DNA from: DAOTXN01 sp034435435
Lineage (GTDB): Bacteria > Chloroflexota > Anaerolineae > S140-20
NCBI GenBank assembly: GCA_034435435.1
Contig: DAOTXN010000108.1
Coordinates: 1 to 64,000 of the forward strand
Direction: 5' to 3'
DNA length: 64,000 nucleotides
Shown here: positions 25,550-33,880 of the stretch, one piece after another
Numbering within the stretch: position 1 is the stretch's first letter
How the letters are laid out: the number at the start of each line of letters is the position of its first letter
The notes under the pieces: model-generated
Told to the model about the DNA's origin: nothing
What the model saw: the letters and a program-made list of their open reading frames with translations, nothing else
Databases searched by the model: none
Made by a program: the position numbers and the translations under genes

Positions 25550-26473
25550 TCACTGTTGAATGGGCGTCGGTGTGGGCGTCGGTTGGAAAGGCATAGCGAC
25601 GATGACCAGGCGATGCGTGTTGTTGGTATAGGGCCAACACGTCACCATCGTCAGTCGCTCGTCTTGGGTCGGCATGATAAAACTTGCGTTTTGCAGCCGC
25701 ACCTCGTCCGTTTCTCCTTTTTCTTTGAGAATGTGTCGCTCGGTGACGGCGTAATAATGGGGCCCGGCGGCGTTAAGCAACACGATCTCGTCGCCGGGTT
25801 GCAAGTCCTCCAGGTCGCGGAACACCTCGCCGTAGATGTTGTGGTGACCGTTGAGCACGGTATTGCCCGGCTGTCCGGGTAGCGCGGAATTGGTGTGCCA
25901 GCCCACGGTGAACGAGTCCGGCACGATCCAACTACTGATCGTCTGTCCATTGACTTCTTTGGTCTCCCAACCGACTTCGACCACCGGCGCGTCCAGGTTG
26001 ATGGCCGGGATGAGTAACTGGATGGGTTTCATGCTGGCCGGGTCGGGGGTGGGGGTAGGGACCGGGGTTGGCGTCGCCGTTGGTTCGACCGTCGGCGCCG
26101 GCGGGCCATCTGGCGTGGTAGTGGTGCGCCCCCCATGGATCTTGGGCAGGCCCGGCGTGGGTTGCAGCTCCGTTTCGGGCAGAATGAGCGGCGGGAGAGC
26201 GGTAGCTGATGCCGCCGGTGTGGGGGGGGGCGGTTCGATAGTTGGGATGGGTGAGACAACGCTAATGGCAGCGGCAGGAGGAGCCAGTGTGACGCTGAAT
26301 TCCAGGCTCTCAGCATTGGGCGGCGCGATGGTGGCTTGCAGGGTGGGGTAGGCAATGATGCCGCCCGTGAGCATCAGCAGCACGCCGCCCCAGGTCAAGA
26401 GATTGGGCAACCATTGCCCGCCCACCGCCTGGGGTTTTGCTTGAGGGTGTTTTTTAACTCGTTTGGCAGACAT
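25550..26473 (-). CDS. Sortase, class D/E-like, with proline-rich stalk
   Basis: About 307 residues: N-terminal membrane helix (LLTWGGVLLMLTGGIIAY), a long Pro/Thr-rich linker to about residue 160, then a sortase barrel with catalytic His in LNGHHNIYGEVF, catalytic Cys in LTMVTCWPYT and Arg in THRLVIVAMP. It should cleave a C-terminal sorting signal outside the membrane. Possible substrates in the window are the VIT-VWA and CAP proteins, but neither shows a textbook LPxTG. A GTG at 26479 is an alternative start. A TTGCCG-17-TATAAT promoter overlaps the stop of lgt. Confidence 0.85.
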   Translation of the reverse strand: MSAKRVKKHPQAKPQAVGGQWLPNLLTWGGVLLMLTGGIIAYPTLQATIAPPNAESLEFSVTLAPPAAAISVVSPIPTIEPPPPTPAASATALPPLILPETELQPTPGLPKIHGGRTTTTPDGPPAPTVEPTATPTPVPTPTPDPASMKPIQLLIPAINLDAPVVEVGWETKEVNGQTISSWIVPDSFTVGWHTNSALPGQPGNTVLNGHHNIYGEVFRDLEDLQPGDEIVLLNAAGPHYYAVTERHILKEKGETDEVRLQNASFIMPTQDERLTMVTCWPYTNNTHRLVIVAMPFQPTPTPTPIQQ

Positions 26474-26484
26474 ATCCACTACAG

Positions 26485-26513
26485 ATTATACCCAATCTTC
26501 TTCTGGGCGGCAA
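26485..26513 (-). promoter_or_regulatory. Sortase promoter overlapping the lgt stop codon
   Basis: On the minus strand TTGCCG (26513-26508) and TATAAT (26490-26485) are 17 bases apart. The TAA stop of lgt lies inside the TATAAT. The sortase ATG is 11 bases further, and the alternative GTG is 5. Confidence 0.55.
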
Positions 26514-27235
26514 CCGGAGAGGATCCGCCAACGCATCTGCCACAGCGCCAGCAACACCGCGCCCAATCCCACGACTTGCACCCCCCGATACCCGCCTGGC
26601 AACAGCCACGGGTCGGCGCGAAAGGCCTCCAGAAACAGGCGCGCCGCGCCATAGGTCAGCAGAAACAGCCAGAAAATCAGGCCATCAAAAACACGGTGTG
26701 GATAGGCCCACACAAGAACGCCCAACACCAGCAACGCTGCCAGCAGCTCATAGACCTGAGTCGGGTGACGACGCGCCCCCCACAGCTCGATGGTCCAGGG
26801 CAGGTCGCTGACCGCGCCGTAGGCCGACCCCGCGCTCAAGTCGGCCAGGCTGATAAACGCGCACATCAGGGCTAGGCCGGGAGCCAGCGCATCCGCGACG
26901 AGCGGTAACGGCAGGCGACGCAGGCGCAGGTAGAGGCTGGCCACGCCGCCGCCTGCCAACAGCCCGAGCGGCGTCGAGAGCGCGCCGGTGTTCAGCGCCA
27001 CGACGCCCCCCAGATCGGCCCGATACGCCGCCCAGTGCAACGCCACGTAACCCAGTCGCGCTCCCACCAACCCAACCAACAGTCCCCACATCCCGGCGCT
27101 AAAAATCGAGTCTTGCGGCAGACCCGCTCTTTTGGCCTGTCGCCCAGCCAGGCTCAGACTGAGCCAGAAACCCAACAGCAGAATCAGGCCGGGCGCTTGA
27201 ACAGCCGCCGGTCCAACGTCCAAAATGGGAAACAC
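26486..27235 (-). CDS. lgt: Prolipoprotein diacylglyceryl transferase
   Basis: A 249-residue, seven-helix membrane enzyme that transfers diacylglyceryl from phosphatidylglycerol to the lipobox cysteine of lipoproteins. The signature GARRHPTQVYELLAALLVLG near residue 175 holds the conserved RHPTQxYE. The N-terminal and catalytic Arg/Gly segments are divergent (LVGLVGARLGYVALHW). The start is a GTG at 27235, one base after the TlpA stop, with GGAGG upstream. Several lipoprotein clients are encoded nearby. Confidence 0.85.
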   Translation of the reverse strand: MFPILDVGPAAVQAPGLILLLGFWLSLSLAGRQAKRAGLPQDSIFSAGMWGLLVGLVGARLGYVALHWAAYRADLGGVVALNTGALSTPLGLLAGGGVASLYLRLRRLPLPLVADALAPGLALMCAFISLADLSAGSAYGAVSDLPWTIELWGARRHPTQVYELLAALLVLGVLVWAYPHRVFDGLIFWLFLLTYGAARLFLEAFRADPWLLPGGYRGVQVVGLGAVLLALWQMRWRILSGCRPEEDWV

Positions 27236-27236
27236 G

Positions 27237-27788
27237 TCAGCCTCCGCCCGGCAAAATGGCTTCCAGCTTGCTCTCGATCAATCCACGAGTCATCGGGCCG
27301 GTGAACACATCGCGGATGACCCCGTCGGCGTCGACAAAAAAGCTCATCGGCAGCGCGCGGGCGCGATAGACCCCCGACACGTCGCCGGCGCCATCCAATG
27401 GAATGGGGAAAGTCAGACCCACGTCGGCCGCAAAACGAGCCACGGCCAGCGGTGATTCTGCCTGGTTCACCCCCAGCACCACCAGCCCCTCGTCGGCGTG
27501 GGTCTCAAAAGCGGCCTGTAAATGAGGCATTTCGGCGCGGCAGGGGCCGCACCAAGAGGCCCAAAAGTTGATCAGCACTGGCCGGCCGCGCAGCTCGCTC
27601 AAGCGCAGCGTGTCGCCACTCAGCGTGGACAGCGTGAAATCGGGGGCCAGAAAGCCTTTTTGGGGCGCAGTCCGGCGGTCGGCGACGACGGCGCTCGAAT
27701 CGGGCACGCGGGAGACCAAAATCCACAACCCGCCCAGCACGAGCGCAACGATCATCACGGTTTGCCAGAATCGTTTATCGTGTGTCAC
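27237..27788 (-). CDS. TlpA/ResA-like membrane-anchored thioredoxin
   Basis: A 183-residue thiol-disulfide oxidoreductase: one N-terminal membrane helix (TVMIVALVLGGLWILVS), then a thioredoxin fold with WASWCGPCRAEMPHL (CxxC) and the cis-proline region in ARALPMSFFVDADGVI. It works outside the membrane in disulfide reduction or cytochrome maturation. The start is a GTG at 27788 after GGGAAAACAG. It is coupled to lgt and preceded by a polytopic protein gene. Confidence 0.88.
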   Translation of the reverse strand: MTHDKRFWQTVMIVALVLGGLWILVSRVPDSSAVVADRRTAPQKGFLAPDFTLSTLSGDTLRLSELRGRPVLINFWASWCGPCRAEMPHLQAAFETHADEGLVVLGVNQAESPLAVARFAADVGLTFPIPLDGAGDVSGVYRARALPMSFFVDADGVIRDVFTGPMTRGLIESKLEAILPGGG

Positions 27789-27801
27789 CTGTTTTCCCTA
27801 C

Positions 27802-28521
27802 TCACGCCCGCGACGCCCGCGATTTGGGTTCCTGGACCGCCATGGGCGTGGTGGCGCGCACAAAGCCGGCAAACATGAGCGCCGCGCCGACCAGCTCGCT
27901 GAGATACAAAAATTCCGGCGCGCCCAGGCGGCTCAGGCCGCCGCCGATGGCCGGGGCCAGCGCGCCCGCCGCGATGAGCGCATTGCCGATGGTCCGGTGC
28001 AGCAGCACACGCTTGCGCCAGAATAGCCAGGCCGAATAGGTCGCGCCGCCCACCAGCCAGAACGTGCCATACACATTGAACAGCGGCGTGAGAAAACGGA
28101 CCACTGCGCCCTCGGGCAAAATCACTTTGTACTGGACACTCAAATCCTCCCCGACGGTGAAGGCCGAGCGGTCCAGCGGTGTAGCAAACATGACGAGTAT
28201 CGCCAGCGTGGAGGCTATTATCAGTCCGAGCATCAGGTCACGGGCGACGCGGCCCCGCCGCACCAGCAAATAGACCGTGCCTTGGCCCAGCCAGGCCGCC
28301 GTGAGCAGCGCCCCGCCGATGTACCACAGTCGAAAGACCAGCGGACTCCAGGCAAAAGTCGAATAAAACTCGGCAAAGGTCCCCAAGCTGTACAAAATCA
28401 GCCCCAGCCCCCAAAACAGCAAATGTAGCCCGCGACGACGGCGATAGCGCAGCAACACCGCCCCGGCAAAGGCGAGCGCAATGACAGTCGAAGTAAAAGG
28501 CAGCCAGCGACTCAGGTCCAT
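27802..28521 (-). CDS. Seven-helix membrane protein of unknown function
   Basis: A 239-residue protein with about seven hydrophobic segments and little extramembrane sequence (LLFWGLGLILYSLGTFAEFY, GGATYSAWLFWRKRVLLHRT). It is first in the operon with the TlpA-like thioredoxin and lgt. The pattern does not match CcdA (no paired cysteines in helices). It could be an electron-carrier or sensor membrane domain. I do not recognise the family. Confidence 0.65.
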   Translation of the reverse strand: MDLSRWLPFTSTVIALAFAGAVLLRYRRRRGLHLLFWGLGLILYSLGTFAEFYSTFAWSPLVFRLWYIGGALLTAAWLGQGTVYLLVRRGRVARDLMLGLIIASTLAILVMFATPLDRSAFTVGEDLSVQYKVILPEGAVVRFLTPLFNVYGTFWLVGGATYSAWLFWRKRVLLHRTIGNALIAAGALAPAIGGGLSRLGAPEFLYLSELVGAALMFAGFVRATTPMAVQEPKSRASRA

Positions 28522-28588
28522 CTCTCTCCCTCACTTGACGAATTTAAGTGGAGTGATTTTATCAGGTTACTTTTCCGGCGTCAATAAA

Positions 28589-28625
28589 CCCTCTCGCAGG
28601 TTCCAAAAACCTTGTCGGAGAGGGC
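28589..28625. repeat. Imperfect hairpin between divergent genes
   Basis: CCCTCTC and GAGAGGG with inner AGGTT and AACCT arms lie between the two divergent starts, just before the CAP-gene promoter. Confidence 0.4.
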
Positions 28626-28634
28626 CGTGTGCGT

Positions 28635-28662
28635 TTGCGACCAGCGCCGATTGTGCTACAAT
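28635..28662 (+). promoter_or_regulatory. Promoter of the CAP-domain gene, leaderless geometry
   Basis: TTGCGA (28635-28640) and TACAAT (28657-28662) are 16 bases apart. The ATG at 28670 is 7 bases after the -10 box, with no ribosome site. Confidence 0.5.
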
Positions 28663-28669
28663 CTCGCTT

Positions 28670-29911
28670 ATGAAGACGCGACGCCTATCACTGCTGGTCA
28701 TTTCCCTCTCGCTTACCGTGCTCGCTGTCGCGCTATCGTCATTGGCCGGACCTGCGCGCGCGCAAGACCCGGCCGGCGAGCTGCTGGCGCTCATCAACAC
28801 CGCCCGGCTGGCTCAAGGGCTGCATCCTTACACAGCGAGCGTTGAATTGAACGCCGCTGCCCAACGCCACAGCGACGACATGGCCGAGACCGGACAGATC
28901 GGCCACACCGGCTCCGATGGCTCCTCCAGCACCCAGCGCATCCTGGATGCCGGCTACGGCGCGTATGAGTTCGGTCTGGTAGCCAGCGAAAATGTCTATG
29001 GCGGGACGGGCGGGGCAGAGGCGCCATTCAACAACTGGATGAGCGACACGAGCGCGCGCTCCAACATGTTGCACGAGGAGTACCGCGAAGTGGGCATCGG
29101 CGTCGCAGGCGATGGCGTGGGGCGCACCTTTTGGACCCTTGCAGTGGGCGCGCGACCTAACGTGCTGCCGGTGTTGATCAACGGCGGCGCGACCAGCGTC
29201 GAGACGATCACCGTCACGCTGCGCCTATTTCCCGAAAACGTCGTGCCGGAAGGACGCGGCACGGCCATCGGTCAGCCGGCCGAGTACCGCGCCAGCACCA
29301 ATTCCCGCTTTCCCGCCGCTGCATGGGCGCCCTGGGCCGCGCAAGTGAGTTTCGTGCTCGACGAGACGCCCGGTCCACAGACCGTGTACGTCCAACTGCG
29401 CGATAGCGCCGGACGCACTATTATTTCTCAGGCCAGCGTGACGCTGATCGGCCCCGAGATGACGACCACCCCCACCCCTACGTTGACCACGGCGACGGCG
29501 ACCGCTACCGCGACCCGCACCCCCCCCTCCTCGCCCACCTCGACGGCTACCGCTACACCTGCGCCGTCTGCATCACCCACGATCACGCCCAGCGCCTCCG
29601 CGACGCCTACGGCCAGTTCAGCAGCGACCCCCACCAGCGCCCCTACCTCGCCTCCGCAGCCCACGGCCGCTGCCACGTCGCTGCCGCTCGAGACGGCATT
29701 TGCGTCGCCAACCTCACGCTCGCCGGAGCCGACGGCCGAGCTGTCAACCGTGGCTCCCCCTCTCCCCACTGACTATTACGCCGCAGAAAAAACTGCACCT
29801 CGCCCGCTGGAGGAGCGCCTTGCGCCGTGGGCCGTGGGACTGCAAATCGTGGCGCTGGCGCTAGGGGTGTACATCGCGCTACGCCGAAACCACGCCTCTT
29901 CTTCGGAATGA
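28670..29911 (+). CDS. CAP (SCP/PR1) domain surface protein with low-complexity stalk and C-terminal anchor
   Basis: A 413-residue exported protein: signal peptide to GPARAQ (about residue 27), then a CAP domain (about 30-165) with LLALINTARLAQGLHPYTAS, AAQRHSDDMAETGQIGHTG and ASENVYGG, matching the His/Glu cavity residues. An Ig-like segment (about 165-260), a Thr/Pro/Ser/Ala-rich stalk (about 265-365, bases 29461-29760) and a membrane helix with a basic tail follow. It is probably displayed on the surface; the CAP domain may bind lipids or act on glycan or protein. Start chosen from the signal peptide and the leaderless promoter; the longer upstream frame is not supported. Confidence 0.88.
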   Translation: MKTRRLSLLVISLSLTVLAVALSSLAGPARAQDPAGELLALINTARLAQGLHPYTASVELNAAAQRHSDDMAETGQIGHTGSDGSSSTQRILDAGYGAYEFGLVASENVYGGTGGAEAPFNNWMSDTSARSNMLHEEYREVGIGVAGDGVGRTFWTLAVGARPNVLPVLINGGATSVETITVTLRLFPENVVPEGRGTAIGQPAEYRASTNSRFPAAAWAPWAAQVSFVLDETPGPQTVYVQLRDSAGRTIISQASVTLIGPEMTTTPTPTLTTATATATATRTPPSSPTSTATATPAPSASPTITPSASATPTASSAATPTSAPTSPPQPTAAATSLPLETAFASPTSRSPEPTAELSTVAPPLPTDYYAAEKTAPRPLEERLAPWAVGLQIVALALGVYIALRRNHASSSE

Positions 29912-29927
29912 GCGTCGTAAAGTTGGC

Positions 29928-29956
29928 GTGACAAAAACCAACAAATCTGTTAGTAT
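29928..29956 (+). promoter_or_regulatory. Promoter of the TIM-barrel-like secreted protein gene
   Basis: GTGACA (29928-29933) and TAGTAT (29951-29956) are 17 bases apart. AAGGAG precedes the ATG at 30028, so this gene has a normal leader. Confidence 0.45.
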
Positions 29957-30027
29957 AGCCTGGGGACCTGACCGATTGGGAAGGGGGGAACGGCAGTCGA
30001 AAAATCTAAAGTCAAGGAGTAAAACAA

Positions 30028-30963
30028 ATGCGCGGAAAGCAGGCTGAAGTCGTCTCGAGCGTGATAGCAGCTCTTTTGGTCTGGAGCGTAATTGTCCTCT
30101 CACAACCACCCGCCACCACAATAGGACAAACCCTCACCCCTAGAGTATATCTACCCTTTATCCGTACCAGTGAAAGAAGTATCCCCTACGGGGCCATGCA
30201 TTTCGGCGACGAGCTGGCCGATTATTCCCATCCCAAAGCGCCTGCCTTTAACGGCGGCTTTGTGGATTTCTACAATAAATCCGACCTGGCCATAGAGACG
30301 CTGCTACAGGCCGCACAAGACGATGGGCAAACCATCATTATCAACGTCACCGACAGCTATCCCTGTGAGTATTGGGACGGTAGCACCTTTGAGCACGATT
30401 ATTTCGTCGGCGATGTGACGGCCAAGGTGGACAACGTTGCGCCGTTTTACCCCGACACCGTGGTCGGCCTGATGCTGCTCAACGAGCCGCATGACCCCCA
30501 GCCAGAGTGCCAGCCGGGCATTCCCGCGATTAATTTGTACAATGCGGCCAAAGAGATACGGGCGGCGTTTGCCAACGCCGGCGCCGGCGACATCCTGATC
30601 GGTTTTGGAGCGCCCGCCGATTATTTCGAGAGCGGCCTGTCTCCAGCGCAAGCGCAGGACGGCACGATCAATTTTTCGTGGGCCTCGTGGATCTCTTCCA
30701 GAGGCGACTTTGACGTGTGGGCGGCGCCGGTGCAGGCTGCGGCTGCGAGTATGAGCGCAGGAGGATCCAAGCACTGGATCGTCTACTCAGTTAACAGTTT
30801 TCAGGCCTCGGATCAAGAGGTGCTGGATATGAACACTTGGGCCTGCCAGCAAGATGACGCCTTGCAGGTGTGGTGGTACAGTTGGACCGATCCCGACGGG
30901 CCCAAGACCACGATTTCATTGAGCAATTTCCTGGCCGTGCGGGAGATATGCGACGGTAACTGA
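30028..30963 (+). CDS. Secreted glycoside-hydrolase-like TIM-barrel protein
   Basis: A 311-residue protein with an N-terminal hydrophobic segment (VIAALLVWSVIVLSQPPATT) as signal or anchor. The body has VVGLMLLNEPHDPQPECQPG, with a NEP like the acid/base Glu of clan GH-A barrels, and later FSWASWISSRGDFDVWAAPV and VWWYSWTDPDG. It is recognisably related to the lipoprotein at 38607 (DEPQDP, WLREEV and MWKYDPGY at matching places). Catalysis is not proven. It is near but outside the minus-strand glycan operon, so it may modify or degrade that glycan. Confidence 0.6.
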   Translation: MRGKQAEVVSSVIAALLVWSVIVLSQPPATTIGQTLTPRVYLPFIRTSERSIPYGAMHFGDELADYSHPKAPAFNGGFVDFYNKSDLAIETLLQAAQDDGQTIIINVTDSYPCEYWDGSTFEHDYFVGDVTAKVDNVAPFYPDTVVGLMLLNEPHDPQPECQPGIPAINLYNAAKEIRAAFANAGAGDILIGFGAPADYFESGLSPAQAQDGTINFSWASWISSRGDFDVWAAPVQAAAASMSAGGSKHWIVYSVNSFQASDQEVLDMNTWACQQDDALQVWWYSWTDPDGPKTTISLSNFLAVREICDGN

Positions 30964-31001
30964 GCCTCGCTTTCAAGAAAACAGAGCGCACCGTCGAGAT
31001 G

Positions 31002-31093
31002 CCAGAGGGCGGCTTTCCAAAGCCGCCCTCTGGGAGCGGCGCGTATGGAAACGCGCCCTACCGGGGGCGGCAGCTTTTACAGCCGCCGCCCCT
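31002..31093. terminator. Three consecutive hairpins between convergent genes
   Basis: CCAGAGGGCGGCTTT/AAAGCCGCCCTCTGG (31002-31033, perfect 15-bp arms), GGCGCGT/ACGCGCC (31038-31058, followed by CTACC) and GGGGCGGC/GCCGCCGCCCC (31064-31093). They separate the plus-strand gene from the minus-strand glycan operon. Confidence 0.6.
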
Positions 31094-31109
31094 GTGGCAG
31101 ATATGAGGA

Positions 31110-32483
31110 TTATTCGGTCTCGATTTCGACGAGGGCGTTCATCCCCCAGCGCAGGTCCGAGAGAGACAAATCGTCGGTCAACCGGATTCTGACGGCATAA
31201 ATCACTTTGTCGTCAACCAGCTCCGATTGGAGCGCGATGTGGCGGACGACGCCGGCGAACACCTGACCGGGCAGCGCCTCTATCGTCACCGTCGCCTGCT
31301 GATCTATCTTCACCTCGGCGACATCCAGCTCAGACAGGTCGGTTGTGCGGGCCTCTAACTGGTCGAGTGTCGCCAACACGACCACAACCTGCTTGGCGTC
31401 AACGTGGTCATCGATTCCGACCCGCACATCTACCACCGTCCCGGCAAAGGGCGCCCGCAAAACAGACTGCTCAATTTGCAGCTCGAGCTGCTCGACGGAT
31501 AGTTTGGCCTGTTCCAACTGCGCCTCGGCTTCAGTAGGTTCTTTGGCAAGGTCGGAGTTGTCAAAGAGTTGACTCGCGGCTCGCAGGTTGTCCAGGTCCA
31601 GTTGGGCCGCTTCGACCCGGGCAGCCTGAATATCCAGCGTGATGGTAAAAGACCCCCCGGCCTTGATGGCCGCTTCCAACTGATTGCGAGCGTCTTTGAT
31701 CTGGACGGCGAGAATCTGCACTTCGATGTCGTGGGCCTGTTTGGCGTCCAGGGCCGTATCCAGTTCCGTCTGGGCCACTTGCAGGTCGAAATCGGCCTGT
31801 TGGAGCGTACCATAGTAACGGTCGCGCTCTTCCTGCGGTTCCCAGGGGCGGTCGAGGGATTTGTTATACTCATTCAGCCAATAGTCGTAAGCGCCCTGCT
31901 TACGGGTCACTTCTACCCGGGCCGCGGTGACAGCCGGGGTGGGGTCTTGGGCCTGAAGCTGGCTCAAACGCAGTTCCAACTGCTCCAGAGCCGATTGGGC
32001 AGTGGCGATGGCAGAACCAGGGTCCTGGGTCTCCAGTCCCTCGAGTTCCAATTGGGCGATCTTGAGATCGATTTCCGCCTGAGCCATCTGATCGGCATTC
32101 TCAAGCGCCGCCTGCCGGTTAGCGGCTTCTTTAGCCAGCACCTCCTGCTGTGCAATCTGCAAGGACAATTCCAGCGCCGAGGTGTCCAGACGCATTAACG
32201 GCGCGCCGGCCTGCACCCGCTCGCCCGGGGCGACCAGAACCTCCGCCACGTCGCCGGCGCTGTCGAAACTCAGCTCAGCCCAACGCAGCGGCTCGATCAC
32301 TGCCGCGGCGACAATCGTGCCATTACCCTGAATTGCCGCCGACGCGGCCTCAACGGCGGCAGTGTCGCCGGCAACCGGCGCCTGCACGTGAGCATCAATT
32401 ATCGTCGGATCTTTGGCCTGTTCGCCACAACCGACTACCAACAACAAGAAACCGACCAGCAAAAAAATAATCCGTTTTGACAT
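31110..32483 (-). CDS. Membrane-fusion (HlyD/RND adaptor-type) lipoprotein
   Basis: A 457-residue lipoprotein (lipobox LLVVGC). A biotinyl-lipoyl-like half (AGDVAEVLVAPGERVQAGAP) is followed by a long coiled-coil hairpin rich in Glu, Gln and Ala (about 110-290), the second lipoyl half (LRAPFAGTVVDVRVGIDDHV) and a beta-barrel domain. These adaptors normally pair with an ABC or RND pump. No pump gene lies beside it, so the partner is elsewhere or it serves the glycan exporter. The start is the ATG at 32483 with AAGGAAG, not the upstream GTG. It is the last gene of the run. Confidence 0.85.
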   Translation of the reverse strand: MSKRIIFLLVGFLLLVVGCGEQAKDPTIIDAHVQAPVAGDTAAVEAASAAIQGNGTIVAAAVIEPLRWAELSFDSAGDVAEVLVAPGERVQAGAPLMRLDTSALELSLQIAQQEVLAKEAANRQAALENADQMAQAEIDLKIAQLELEGLETQDPGSAIATAQSALEQLELRLSQLQAQDPTPAVTAARVEVTRKQGAYDYWLNEYNKSLDRPWEPQEERDRYYGTLQQADFDLQVAQTELDTALDAKQAHDIEVQILAVQIKDARNQLEAAIKAGGSFTITLDIQAARVEAAQLDLDNLRAASQLFDNSDLAKEPTEAEAQLEQAKLSVEQLELQIEQSVLRAPFAGTVVDVRVGIDDHVDAKQVVVVLATLDQLEARTTDLSELDVAEVKIDQQATVTIEALPGQVFAGVVRHIALQSELVDDKVIYAVRIRLTDDLSLSDLRWGMNALVEIETE

Positions 32484-32558
32484 TTTCACTTCCTTGTGAC
32501 GTTAACTTGACGTTGACTGCGAGCTTTCAATCTTTAACCGATAGCTGATGATTGACCA

Positions 32559-33728
32559 TCATGCTGCCAACATCGCAGCGGGCAGCGCCGCCGTTTCGTT
32601 GACCAGCTCGTAGGCCCAGCCATCGCGTTTGGGTAAAAGCCCATCGTCGTATTTGAAAGCTTTTTGGATCGTGCGATGCAGGTGCAGACAACGCACATTA
32701 CTGTATTTAGCATCGTGATAGTCGTGGACCCTACCGTTCTGGATGGCCTCTATGACCTGCTGGATGCCTTGCTCTATCGTCCATTGAGGTCTAAAATCCA
32801 GGGTCCGGCGGATCTTGCCAAAATCGACCCGATAGTTACGTCGGTCGCCGTCTGCCCCCATGCTGATCAGCTCAGACGTGGGCACCATGCGATGCACGAT
32901 CTCGCCAACCTGTTGAAGCGTCATGTTCTGCTCGTCCGAGCCGACGTTAAAGATTTGGCGGTGTATCAGTTGACGGGGCGATTCCAAGACCTTGAACACA
33001 GCCAGGGCCACGTCGTCCACGTGGACAAAGGGCCGCCATTGATCGCCGCCATAGACAGTGATTTTTCCCTCGGTCATCGCTTTGGCCGCCAGCAAATTGA
33101 CCACCAGATCGAAACGGGTACGTCCCGAAAGTCCATACACCGTTCCAAAGCGCAACAACGTGGGGCTAAAGTGGTCGCCGGACATTTCGAGCAGCATCTT
33201 TTCTGAGGCGATTTTGCTGCGTGCATACAGAGAGACCGGGTTGAGCGCCGATTTCTCGTGCAGCAATTCGTCGCTGGCCCCGTAAACCGAGCACGTGCTG
33301 GCAAAGATGAGCCGGCCAACTCCCATACCCTCGGCTACTTCGGCCACCATGCGGGTGGCCATCAAGTTGACCTGAACGGTCAGCTCTTCGTCCAACGAGC
33401 AGGCGGGATCGCCCACAATGGCCCCCAAGTGAATGACAGCATCTACGCCTTGCATGGCGCGCACCACGTTGTTCACCTGTAAAAAGTCGCCCTGTATGAT
33501 CTCCAGGTGGGGATGATGGATGACCTCCGCCAGAGGCTCGCTGCCAAAGACCATCAAGTCTAGCAGGCGCACCCGATAGCCTTTGTCCAGCAGCTTGGGC
33601 AGCAGCGCCGAGCCGATATAGCCCGCTCCACCCACTACTAATACGCTTTTGATCTTATGACCGTTAGAGCCGTGTAGTGAAAAATGACTTTTCCCTCGAT
33701 CAACCCCGATGTGATCTATCGCAACCAT
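32559..33728 (-). CDS. NAD-dependent nucleotide-sugar epimerase/dehydratase (extended SDR)
   Basis: A 389-residue extended short-chain dehydrogenase: Rossmann motif GGAGYIGSALLPKLLDKGYR (about residue 34), GDFLQVNNV, STCSVYG and catalytic YARSK. It acts on NDP-sugars as a 4-epimerase or dehydratase. About 30 residues precede the Rossmann fold and the tail of about 60 residues is longer than usual, with LHLHRTIQKAFKYDDGLLPK. AAGAGG precedes the ATG. It supplies sugar precursor for the surface glycan made by the neighbouring genes. Confidence 0.88.
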   Translation of the reverse strand: MVAIDHIGVDRGKSHFSLHGSNGHKIKSVLVVGGAGYIGSALLPKLLDKGYRVRLLDLMVFGSEPLAEVIHHPHLEIIQGDFLQVNNVVRAMQGVDAVIHLGAIVGDPACSLDEELTVQVNLMATRMVAEVAEGMGVGRLIFASTCSVYGASDELLHEKSALNPVSLYARSKIASEKMLLEMSGDHFSPTLLRFGTVYGLSGRTRFDLVVNLLAAKAMTEGKITVYGGDQWRPFVHVDDVALAVFKVLESPRQLIHRQIFNVGSDEQNMTLQQVGEIVHRMVPTSELISMGADGDRRNYRVDFGKIRRTLDFRPQWTIEQGIQQVIEAIQNGRVHDYHDAKYSNVRCLHLHRTIQKAFKYDDGLLPKRDGWAYELVNETAALPAAMLAA

Positions 33729-33853
33729 GACCTCTTTCCTCTCCCAAATTCTGCCTAAATCACTCCGTATTATCCAAATTACTCCGTATTTTAACAGATT
33801 TGTGTCTGAAAAAAGGTGGAGAATTGTTAGAGATTGGTAAAAGAAACCCGATC

Positions 33854-33878
33854 TTGCAAAGGTTCAGAACCTTCGCAA
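33854..33878. terminator. Hairpin after the sugar-transferase gene
   Basis: TTGCAAAGGTT and AACCTTCGCAA (one mismatch) lie just after the stop of the sugar-transferase gene. This is the second member of the palindrome family at 19712-19738 and may terminate or attenuate the operon. Confidence 0.5.
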
Positions 33879-33880
33879 AG

